This document shows positions 54,758 through 62,096 of a stretch of 64,000 nucleotides of DNA, piece by piece. The stretch lies in NCBI GenBank assembly GCA_963823105.1, contig CAWGKC010000004.1, forward strand, positions 186,001 through 250,000, in the 5' to 3' direction. The notes beneath the pieces were generated by a model. It saw only the letters and a list, made by a program, of their open reading frames with translations. It did no database searches and was not told the origin of the DNA. Source of the stretch: JAJYKC01 sp963823105 (GTDB lineage Bacteria; Acidobacteriota; Terriglobia; Bryobacterales; Bryobacteraceae). The position numbers were made by a program, and so were the translations under genes. Positions within the stretch are counted from its first letter, which is position 1; every line of letters starts with the position of its first letter.

Positions 54758-57427
54758 ATGCTGAAGCGCATCCGTTCGATGGTTCGCGCGCTCACGCGGC
54801 GGAGCGATTTCGAGGACGGCATGGCCGAGGAGCTGCGTTTCCATATCGAGCGATACGCGGACGACCTTGTGCGTACCGGCATGCCGCCGAGGGAAGCGGC
54901 CCGCCGCGCGCGGATCGAGTTCGGCGGCCGGAATAGCGTGATGGAGGAGTGCCGCGAGGCGCGCGGTCTCCCCCTGTTCGACGAGCTGATCCGGGAAGTG
55001 CGCTACGCCGCGCGAATGCTGCGAAAGACGCCAGGATTCACCGCCACCGCTCTTCTGACGCTGGCCGTCTGTCTCGGCGCCAACCTCACCATTTTCGCGG
55101 TCCTCGATTCTATCCTCCTTCGCCCGCTGCCATTTCCCGATCCCGGCCGGCTGGCGACCCTGTACAACACGTATCCCAAAGCGGGCGTCGAGCGCGACGG
55201 TTCCTCGCTGACCAACTATTACGAGCGCCGCGGGCGAATTCCCGCCTTCGCCTCGCTCTCGATCTATCGCTTTGGCACGGCGATCGCCGGGGAGGCCGGG
55301 TCGACGGAACGCGAACCGGTCACCCAAGTGTCGCCGGAGTTTTTCACCACCCTCGGCGCCGGCCCGGCGATCGGGCGCACCTTCACCGAAGAAGAAACCA
55401 CGTATGAAACGGGCGATGTCACGATTCTAGCGGACGCCTATTGGCGGCAGCGCTTCCACTCCGACCCCCATGTAATCGGAAAGCGGATTCGGGTAGACGG
55501 CGTGCCGAAAACCGTGATCGGCGTCCTGCCGCCCGGTTTCCATTTCCTCTCCTCCGAAGCGCAGCTCTACTTTCCCTTGGCTTCGCGCCCCGGGGATCGC
55601 ACGCCACTGCAGCGCCATTCCGGAGGGAACGTCATTCAAATGATCGCGCGGCTCAGACCGGGCGCCACGCTTGCCCAGGCGCAGTCGCAGATCGATTCGC
55701 AAAACGCCACGCTCGAGATGGACGACCCGCAGGCGAAAATGATGGCCGACGCGGGCTTTCGCACCGTCGTGACGCCGCTGCGCGCGGACCATGTGGCGGC
55801 GATCCGGCCCACGCTGCTGTTGCTGCAGGCGGGCGTCCTGGCCCTGCTGCTGATCGGAGCGTTCAATCTGGCGAATCTGCTTCTCATCCGCGCCAGCGGC
55901 CGCGCGAAGGAACTGGCCGTCCGGCAGGCGCTGGGCGCGGGCCGCGGGCACGTGGTGAGAGAGGCGATCGTCGAGACGATGTCGCTCACGGTGTTGGGAG
56001 GTCTGCTCGGGCTTGCGGCCGGCGCGGGCGGCATCCGTCTGCTGGCCGCCCTGGGCGCCGGGCAGTTGCCGTTGGGAGCTTCCATCGCCTTCGACTCCCG
56101 AGTGGCGATGGCCGCGCTGGCCGGCGCGATCGCGATAGGTTTGGCGCTTGCCGCGCCCATCGCCTGGTTCAACCTGCGCGGCCATCTGGCGAACGCGCTC
56201 CAATCGGAGACTCGCGGAGGAACCACCAGCCGCGCCGCGCAACGCTTACGCCACGGATTCATCGTCGTCCAGATCGGAATGGCGACGGTTCTCTTAGCCG
56301 GGTCGGGCCTGCTGGGGCTTAGTCTGAATCGCGCGATGGCGGTTTCTCCGGGCTTCCGCTCCGGACACATTCTCACTGGCCAGATTTCGCTGCCGTACAA
56401 GACATTCCCGGATGCGGCGGCGCGTCTTGCATTCGTCGAAAAACTGACCGGCGCGATGAGCCGCCTGCCGGGCGTCGTGTCGGCGGGCATTGCGAGCAAC
56501 GTGCCTTTGAGCGGCAAAAGCGGCAAGAGCGCCGCCACGGTGAAAGGGTTGAAGCTGCGGCCGGGCCAATCGCCGCGCGGGCATTATTCCTACTGGGTTG
56601 GCGGCGACTACTTCGGCGCAATGGGCTTCACCTTGCGGGCGGGACGATTCCTCAACGCGGCCGATTCGCGGCGCGCGCAGCGCGTTTGTGTGGTGGACGA
56701 GGATTTCGCGCGCTACTACTGGCCGAACGGCGGCGCGCTCGGCCACCTCGTATTTGAGGGTTCGGAGGAGGGCAAGGATGCCGAAGCGTTTACCATCGTC
56801 GGCGTGGCCGGCAGCGTGAAACAAGCCGGGCTGACCGACGATACGGCGCAAGGCGCGATTTACTATCCATTCGTCTTCCGCGGCGACGGCGACCTCTTCG
56901 TCGCCGTCCGGACGGCGCTCCCTCCGGAATCGCTGGCGCTGGCGCTGCGGAAAGCGGTCCGGGAAATCGATCCGGAACTGCCGCTGAACGACGTCCGGTC
57001 CATGCGTACACGCATCGACGACAGCCTGGCGGCCCGCCGCTCCCCGGCGCTGCTGGCGGGCATCTTCTCCGCGATCGCCCTGCTGCTCACCGCCATCGGA
57101 ACTTATGGCGTGTTGAGCTACGCCGTCGCTCAGCGGCGCCGCGAGATCGGCGTGCGAATGGCGTTGGGGGCGCGGCCGGAGCAGATCCGCAGCCAGTTCT
57201 TCGCGCTCGCCTTCCGCCTGATCGCCTGCGGCGCCGTCCTCGGTTTGAGCGGAGCGTGGCTGGCCGGCCGGGCCATGCGGGCGGTGCTGTTCCACGTGCC
57301 GGCGCTCGATCCGGCCATCTTCGCGGGCGCCGCCGGCGCGATGGGCTTGGTCTCTCTGGTCGCTTGTCTGCTGCCCGCGCACCGCGCCTCGCGGATCGCC
57401 CCGCTGGAGGCTCTCGCAGCCGAATAG
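54758..57427 (+). CDS. MacB/FtsX-like permease (ADOP type) 1
   Basis: 889 residues. An N-terminal cytoplasmic helical part of about 80 residues (EELRFHIERYADDLVRTGMP, PPREAARRARIEFGGRNS) is followed by two FtsX/MacB permease halves: four helices near 90-115 and 360-470, periplasmic core (RDAYWRQRFHSDPHVIGKRI-like motifs), then a second set near 765-885. PGFHFLSSEAQLYFPLA and VGVRMALGARPEQIRSQFFA are characteristic. No ATPase domain is present, as in orphan permeases that are abundant in Acidobacteriota. Function is unknown; export of peptides or lipoproteins by analogy to MacB is speculative. Confidence 0.9.
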   Translation: MLKRIRSMVRALTRRSDFEDGMAEELRFHIERYADDLVRTGMPPREAARRARIEFGGRNSVMEECREARGLPLFDELIREVRYAARMLRKTPGFTATALLTLAVCLGANLTIFAVLDSILLRPLPFPDPGRLATLYNTYPKAGVERDGSSLTNYYERRGRIPAFASLSIYRFGTAIAGEAGSTEREPVTQVSPEFFTTLGAGPAIGRTFTEEETTYETGDVTILADAYWRQRFHSDPHVIGKRIRVDGVPKTVIGVLPPGFHFLSSEAQLYFPLASRPGDRTPLQRHSGGNVIQMIARLRPGATLAQAQSQIDSQNATLEMDDPQAKMMADAGFRTVVTPLRADHVAAIRPTLLLLQAGVLALLLIGAFNLANLLLIRASGRAKELAVRQALGAGRGHVVREAIVETMSLTVLGGLLGLAAGAGGIRLLAALGAGQLPLGASIAFDSRVAMAALAGAIAIGLALAAPIAWFNLRGHLANALQSETRGGTTSRAAQRLRHGFIVVQIGMATVLLAGSGLLGLSLNRAMAVSPGFRSGHILTGQISLPYKTFPDAAARLAFVEKLTGAMSRLPGVVSAGIASNVPLSGKSGKSAATVKGLKLRPGQSPRGHYSYWVGGDYFGAMGFTLRAGRFLNAADSRRAQRVCVVDEDFARYYWPNGGALGHLVFEGSEEGKDAEAFTIVGVAGSVKQAGLTDDTAQGAIYYPFVFRGDGDLFVAVRTALPPESLALALRKAVREIDPELPLNDVRSMRTRIDDSLAARRSPALLAGIFSAIALLLTAIGTYGVLSYAVAQRRREIGVRMALGARPEQIRSQFFALAFRLIACGAVLGLSGAWLAGRAMRAVLFHVPALDPAIFAGAAGAMGLVSLVACLLPAHRASRIAPLEALAAE

Positions 57428-57498
57428 GCGATCCCGGCGATGGCATCGGACGAGGAAATTCTTCGTAGTGCCCGATCGGCTCTCCGCCCGGACTGTTC

Positions 57499-57711
57499 TC
57501 AAGCGGGCAGTTCAACTTCAATTTCGCGCAGGGTTGAGGTCGGAGACCGGTCCGCGCGCAGGGCATCCCAGTAAACTCGAATCGCTTCGGCCGCGCGATT
57601 CGTCAACTCTTCAACCGATCCTCCCGTCACCAGGATGGCCGGGAGTTCCGGAACGTAGGCGCTGTAGCCTTCGGAATCGCCTTCGATCACGAGCGAGTAC
57701 TTACGAGTCAT
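57499..57711 (-). CDS. HicB-like antitoxin, short
   Basis: 70 residues: KYSLVIEGDSEGYSAYVPEL, PAILVTGGSVEELTNRAAEA and IRVYWDALRADRSPTSTLRE, the one-domain HicB fold without an HTH tail. AGGAGG lies upstream of the ATG at a good distance. The start overlaps the TGA of a small upstream frame that resembles a HicA end. Confidence 0.8.
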   Translation of the reverse strand: MTRKYSLVIEGDSEGYSAYVPELPAILVTGGSVEELTNRAAEAIRVYWDALRADRSPTSTLREIEVELPA

Positions 57712-57818
57712 TGTCCGGCCTCCTTGATGCCAGTTTGCCTCAAAATCGCGGAAAGGCGCCGTGAAAAAGCCGGGCAAGTTGCGGTGTAGGATGCCAGAGT
57801 AATTGACGGCTCCGCCAT
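57708..57818 (-). pseudogene. hicA-like toxin stub
   Basis: A 36-codon frame ending SRRLSAILRQTGIKEAGQ. The SAILRQTGI segment is the HicA C-terminal helix. The TGA overlaps the hicB ATG (ATGA). The upstream part (MAEPSITLASYTATC) does not look like HicA, although another frame gives LHRNLPGF, reminiscent of the HicA NL-P-G turn, so the gene is broken by at least one frameshift. Confidence 0.5.
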
Positions 57819-57847
57819 GGATTCTAAACGGGTGCAGAGGATTATTT

Positions 57848-57884
57848 GCCAGAATTGCTGACACTTCGTGTCACGATTGCTGGC
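57848..57884. repeat. imperfect inverted repeat, possible insertion sequence end
   Basis: GCCAGAATTGCTGACAC and GTGTCACGATTGCTGGC face each other across a 3-nt loop; 13 of 17 positions pair. Sequences of the kind GTGTCAGCAATTCTGGC are similar to what I recall of IS terminal repeats, but no transposase is adjacent. It lies between the hicAB-like unit and the PIN toxin unit. Confidence 0.4.
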
Positions 57885-57973
57885 ACAATACTATGTTGAA
57901 ACGTGGCACAGCAGAGGCGGATTGCCGAGAGCACCGTGGACCGATGTGCGCCCGTCATGGACCCGCGTGAGGC

Positions 57974-58366
57974 CTATCTGGCTTCGACGTAGTCCCGGGC
58001 CGTCATGATGCGAATCCCCCCATAGGAAGCGAGCGACAGCAGATCGTGGTCGCCGGTGACGATGCGTTCGGCCTCGGCGCGTTCGGCGCATTCGAGAATC
58101 GGTTCGTCTTTAGGATCGCGGCAGATGCCGGTAACGGTCCCTTCCAGATCCACGCGCAAGGCGTCCAGCCAGTAGGAAGCCAAGTCGGCGCAAACCCGCT
58201 CCGCCTCCCAGCCGAACTTGTGGGTCAGCACCCGCACAACCTCCTCCTCAATCTGGTCGCACACGGCGAACCGATCCTGGGCGATCGCTCTGATGACCGC
58301 TTCGAGCGGCGTGCCGCCGAACTCCATCGCCGAAACCCAGATCCCGCTATCGAAGACGACGATCAC
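57974..58366 (-). CDS. PIN-domain toxin (COG1569-like)
   Basis: 130 residues. IVVFDSGIWVSAMEFGGTPL carries the first catalytic Asp, DPKDEPILECAERAEAERIV the middle acidic residues, and TGDHDLLSLASYGGIRIMTA the last Asp pair. This is a ribonuclease-fold toxin component of the group annotated as putative toxin, PIN family. Its ATG overlaps the antitoxin stop by four bases (58363-58366). Confidence 0.87.
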   Translation of the reverse strand: MIVVFDSGIWVSAMEFGGTPLEAVIRAIAQDRFAVCDQIEEEVVRVLTHKFGWEAERVCADLASYWLDALRVDLEGTVTGICRDPKDEPILECAERAEAERIVTGDHDLLSLASYGGIRIMTARDYVEAR

Positions 58367-58641
58367 CGCCGTGTTCGGTTCCCCGCTCTGAGTTCGGCGC
58401 GTGTCTCATCGACCAGCCGTTCGACATCCGCCTCTGTATACCGGAGAGCGGCGCGGCCTTGGGCATAGGCGCTGCCGGCCACTAAGCGTTTACGTACCGC
58501 TGTGGCGCGATAGGTCCGAAAGGCCTCGCGAAACAGCTCGCTCATGGTGCGGCTTTCGGTCTTGGCGAGATGCTCGGCCTGTTCAGCCAGCTCCACTGGA
58601 AAGCTGACGGTAATGGTTTTGGTGTTGCCTCGATCGGCCAT
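58363..58641 (-). CDS. ribbon-helix-helix antitoxin
   Basis: 92 residues with an N-terminal ribbon-helix-helix: TKTITVSFPVELAEQAEHLA, SRTMSELFREAFRTY. The basic tail RLVDETRAELRAGNRTRR reaches the toxin start. It pairs with the downstream PIN gene by a four-base overlap and should repress its own operon. No operator repeat is obvious upstream. Confidence 0.85.
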   Translation of the reverse strand: MADRGNTKTITVSFPVELAEQAEHLAKTESRTMSELFREAFRTYRATAVRKRLVAGSAYAQGRAALRYTEADVERLVDETRAELRAGNRTRR

Positions 58642-59048
58642 ACCCTAATCTTACATTATCTTGATTTGTCTTACAGGAAGTCGTCGAGCTTTGCAGGACA
58701 ATCAACGTGCGGGCGCCACCACCCCATCGGCTATGGAAAACTGGCTAGTCCGGATGAAAAGCAAGCATCATGGCGAAGCAGACCCGATCGAGCGGCAGGT
58801 CGAGTTGGCGCTTCATGTGTTGGCGGCCGGCGCGAAACGTAGGTTCGGCCCTCCTTGTTGATCCGCGGCTTTCCGCGAAACGCCGAACTTCTTTTTCGGG
58901 CGCCAGTTTGGCAAGTCCATTTCGATAGCCGGCAGAAGCGCCAAGCAGGCCTTGTACTACCAGACGGCGAACGATATCGATCTTGATACTCAGCACGAAT
59001 GCCGCCCTTCTGAAGTTGAGAAAGACTTCCGAGTGGGCGAGCATCGGC
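58642..59048. other. intergenic region before padR-2, no recognised gene
   Basis: About 400 bp with only short frames and no similarity I can name. A frame with LVRMKSKHHGEADPIE and another with LRKTSEWASIG exist, but neither has a family motif. The region may contain decayed coding sequence, since it has mixed composition and several early stops. Confidence 0.4.
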
Positions 59049-59085
59049 TTGACGGATACCCAGACGTCTATATATTATGATGTCT
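59049..59085 (+). promoter_or_regulatory. promoter and dyad of padR-2
   Basis: TTGACG at 59049-59054, then TATATT at 59071-59076 (16-bp spacer; TATTAT two bases further is alternative). An imperfect dyad (AGACGTC 59062-59068, GATGTCT 59079-59085, 6 of 7 positions) spans the -10 region. The ATG at 59090 is less than 15 nt after the -10 with no ribosome site, so the message would be almost leaderless. A PadR operator is the likely reading. Confidence 0.55.
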
Positions 59086-59089
59086 AAGT

Positions 59090-59419
59090 ATGCCCAAACC
59101 GGACTCTCTCCAAGGCTCGCTCGATCTGTTGGTTTTGAAGATCCTCTCGCGGCGGCCGCGGCTGCACGGCTACGCCATCATGTCGGCGATCAAGGATTCC
59201 TCGCGCGACGTACTCAGCGCCGAGGAAGGATCGCTCTATCCGGCGCTGCACCGGATGGAGGAGGCCGGTTGGGTCCGCTCCGAATGGATCACCAAGGACA
59301 CCGGGCGGCGGGCGCGGCTGTATGAACTGACGGCGGCGGGCAAGAAGCAACTGGCGGCCGAGGAATCGCGATGGCAGGCGGTGACTTCGGCCGTGAATCG
59401 GGTTTTGAGGACGGTGTGA
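59090..59419 (+). CDS. PadR-family transcriptional regulator 2
   Basis: 109 residues: DSLQGSLDLLVLKILSRRPR, LHGYAIMSAIKDSSRDVLSA, EEGSLYPALHRMEEAGWVRS and ARLYELTAAGKKQLAAEESR. The same winged-helix family as PadR 1. The following permease starts one base after its stop, the same layout as in the first unit. Confidence 0.92.
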   Translation: MPKPDSLQGSLDLLVLKILSRRPRLHGYAIMSAIKDSSRDVLSAEEGSLYPALHRMEEAGWVRSEWITKDTGRRARLYELTAAGKKQLAAEESRWQAVTSAVNRVLRTV

Positions 59420-59420
59420 T

Positions 59421-62084
59421 ATGTCGCTTTGGTCGCGCATAGGAAACGTCGTTCGCGGGCGCGATTTGAACCGCGAGATCGACGAAGAGCTGCAGTCGCA
59501 CATTGAGGAGGCGATCGAGCAAGGGCGCGATCCAGGGGAAGCGCGGCGGGCGTTCGGTTCGGCGCTGAATCTGCGCGAGGCGAGCCGCGACATCCGGCTC
59601 CTGCCATGGCTCGATTCGCTTCGCGCCGACGCGGTCTTCGGTTGGCGGCAGCTCATGAAGCGGAAAGTCACTTCCGCGGCGGCGATCCTTTCTTTGGCGC
59701 TCGGGATCGGGGCTTGCACCGCGGCGTTCCGGCTGATCGACGCGCTGCTGTTGCGGCCGTTGCCGGTGGCGGCGCCGGAGCGGCTGTATGCCGTCGCGTT
59801 CGAAGGGCGTGGTATGGATGGGAACCTCATGACATACGACAGTTGCTCGTATCCAATGTTCGTCCGGATGCGCGCCGCGGTGCGCGAGCGCGCCGAATCG
59901 ATCGCGGTCTCGTATGGGGAACGCATCGATCTGACTTATGGATCGGACCAGGAGATGGAGAAAGCCTACCGGCAATTCGTTTCCGGATGGATGTTCCGCG
60001 CCTTCGGACTCCGGCCGGCATTGGGGCGGATGCTTAGCGAAGACGATGATCGGAAACCGGGGGCGCATCCCGTCGCCGTTCTGTCCCATGAATATTGGAC
60101 GCGGCGCTTCGGAGGAGATCCTAAAACGATCGGGCGCACGTTCCGGATGGACGATAGGATATACGAGATCGTCGGAGTGGCCGGCGAAGAATTCACGGGC
60201 ACCGAGACTGGAATTGTAACCGACGTGTTCATTCCCATGGCTATGAAAAATCCACAGACCCTCGCCAGCTCAAATAATTTTTGGCTTCGAACGCTGGTGC
60301 AATTGAAGGCGGGCGCCGTCGCCGAGCCGGTTCGCGAGAGGTTGCGCGCGACGTACCAGGCAATCCAGAAGGAGAGGGCGAAGAGTTTTGCCGGTCTGCC
60401 CAAACGGATTCGCGAAAAGGGATTCAAGGACATTATGTTGCTGGAGCCCGCCGCGGCCGGACGCTCCAATTTGCAGAGGGAATATCGGCGGTCGCTAACG
60501 GCGCTCGGGATCCTGGTGGCGCTGGTGCTGCTGATCGCCTGCGCCAACGTGGCGAACCTGATGGCCGCGCAGGCGGCGGCGCGGGGGCGAGAGATGGCGC
60601 TGCGAGTCTCGATCGGGGCGGGACGATGGCGGCTGGCGCAACTGGTTTTGGTGGAGAGCGCATGGCTTGCGTTCCTGGCCACTTCCATCGGCGTATGGTT
60701 CGCGTGGTGGGCGGCGCCGGTGATCGTGAGTATGATCGATTCGCCGGACAACCCGGCGCACTTGGTTCTTCTGGCGGACTGGCGGGTGCTGGGATTCTCG
60801 ATGGCGTTGGCCGCCGGGGTGACGTTCCTGTTTGGTTCGATCCCGGCGCTGCGGGTCTCGGCGATCCAGCCGGCCAGCGCGCTGAAGGGCGGGGAAGATC
60901 CGCGTTCCCGGCGGCGCCTGATGCATGCGTTGATCGCCGTACAGACCGCCTTCTGTTTTCTCGTGCTCTTCGTCGCCGGCCTGTTCGTCGCCACCTTCGA
61001 CCGGCTTTCGGCGCGGCCCACAGGCTTCTCCTCGGAACGGATTCTTAATCTGGAAACGCTCACGAGCCGGCCGCAACCGCCGGTCTTTTGGAATCAGGTG
61101 GCCGAACATTTGCGCGCCGTGCCGGGCGTGGAAAAAGTGGCGTTGACCGTATGGCCGTTGATGAGCGGAGAGAGTTGGGTGGGCGATATTTCGATCGGCG
61201 GCGCGCTTCCGAATGAGGTGTTTTCCGATTTTCTGGGGGCATCGCCGGGCTGGATCGATGAGATGAGGATTCCTTTCATCGACGGTCGGGACTTCCGCGA
61301 GAGCGACACGAATCCGGGCGCCGCGATCGTCAACGAGGCGTTCGCGAAGCAGTATTTCGACGGCGAGAACCCGGTTGGAAGATCGTTTGACAAGATAGAG
61401 TCCGCCGGGCGCCGCGCTCGTTTTCAGATCGTGGGCTTTGTTCGCGACGCCCGGTCCCGAGACAATTTGCGGCTCCCCATCCGGCCGACGGCTTATGTTC
61501 CGTTTCAGGCGATCGACGCGGCGGGCGCATTCCAGACGGCGAGCCGAGGGACATTCGTCGTGCGCACGTACGGGAAGAATCCACTGGCGCTGGCATCGAT
61601 GCTGCGCCGCGAGGTCCCGCGGGCGCGGTCCGAATTCCGCGTCAGTAACATTCGCACGCAGACGGAGATCGATCAATCGCACACGGTGCGAGAGCGGCTG
61701 CTGGCGATGCTGGCGTCCTTCTTCGCCGCGGTCGCCCTTTTGCTCGCCGGTGTTGGCTTGTACGGCGTGCTTGATTATTCCGTGCTGCAGCGGAGACGCG
61801 AGATCGGAATTCGCATGGCGATCGGCGCGCGGGCGGGCTCGATCGCGCGGCTTGTCACGCTGGACGTTTTCTCGATGGTGATCGTGGGGGCGTCGGCGGG
61901 CTTGGTTCTGGGCATGGCGACGGTGCGGTATATCGAAACACTGCTCTACGAAGTAAAGCCGGGCGACGCGGGCATGTTGGCGGTTCCGTCGCTGGCGATT
62001 CTCGCGGCGGTGTTGCTGGCCGCGGCGCCGGCGGTGGTTCGGGCGGTGCGAATCGACCCGGTGGAAATGCTGCGTTCGGAGTAG
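59421..62084 (+). CDS. MacB/FtsX-like permease (ADOP type) 2
   Basis: 887 residues with the same plan as permease 1: cytoplasmic helical N-terminus (LNREIDEELQSHIEEAIEQG), first helix near ILSLALGIGACTAAFRLIDA, periplasmic core with PVAVLSHEYWTRRFGGDPKT and IGRTFRMDDRIYEIVGVAG, membrane segments LGILVALVLLIACANVANLM, and a second permease half ending PVEMLRSE. Only weakly similar to permease 1 but close to permease 3. No ATPase. It is preceded by its own PadR gene. Confidence 0.92.
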   Translation: MSLWSRIGNVVRGRDLNREIDEELQSHIEEAIEQGRDPGEARRAFGSALNLREASRDIRLLPWLDSLRADAVFGWRQLMKRKVTSAAAILSLALGIGACTAAFRLIDALLLRPLPVAAPERLYAVAFEGRGMDGNLMTYDSCSYPMFVRMRAAVRERAESIAVSYGERIDLTYGSDQEMEKAYRQFVSGWMFRAFGLRPALGRMLSEDDDRKPGAHPVAVLSHEYWTRRFGGDPKTIGRTFRMDDRIYEIVGVAGEEFTGTETGIVTDVFIPMAMKNPQTLASSNNFWLRTLVQLKAGAVAEPVRERLRATYQAIQKERAKSFAGLPKRIREKGFKDIMLLEPAAAGRSNLQREYRRSLTALGILVALVLLIACANVANLMAAQAAARGREMALRVSIGAGRWRLAQLVLVESAWLAFLATSIGVWFAWWAAPVIVSMIDSPDNPAHLVLLADWRVLGFSMALAAGVTFLFGSIPALRVSAIQPASALKGGEDPRSRRRLMHALIAVQTAFCFLVLFVAGLFVATFDRLSARPTGFSSERILNLETLTSRPQPPVFWNQVAEHLRAVPGVEKVALTVWPLMSGESWVGDISIGGALPNEVFSDFLGASPGWIDEMRIPFIDGRDFRESDTNPGAAIVNEAFAKQYFDGENPVGRSFDKIESAGRRARFQIVGFVRDARSRDNLRLPIRPTAYVPFQAIDAAGAFQTASRGTFVVRTYGKNPLALASMLRREVPRARSEFRVSNIRTQTEIDQSHTVRERLLAMLASFFAAVALLLAGVGLYGVLDYSVLQRRREIGIRMAIGARAGSIARLVTLDVFSMVIVGASAGLVLGMATVRYIETLLYEVKPGDAGMLAVPSLAILAAVLLAAAPAVVRAVRIDPVEMLRSE

Positions 62085-62096
62085 AAAGGGATCGAT

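Noticed and set aside
58745..59044. 99-codon minus-strand frame before padR-2
   Set aside because: No recognisable domain and mixed composition; not supported as a gene.
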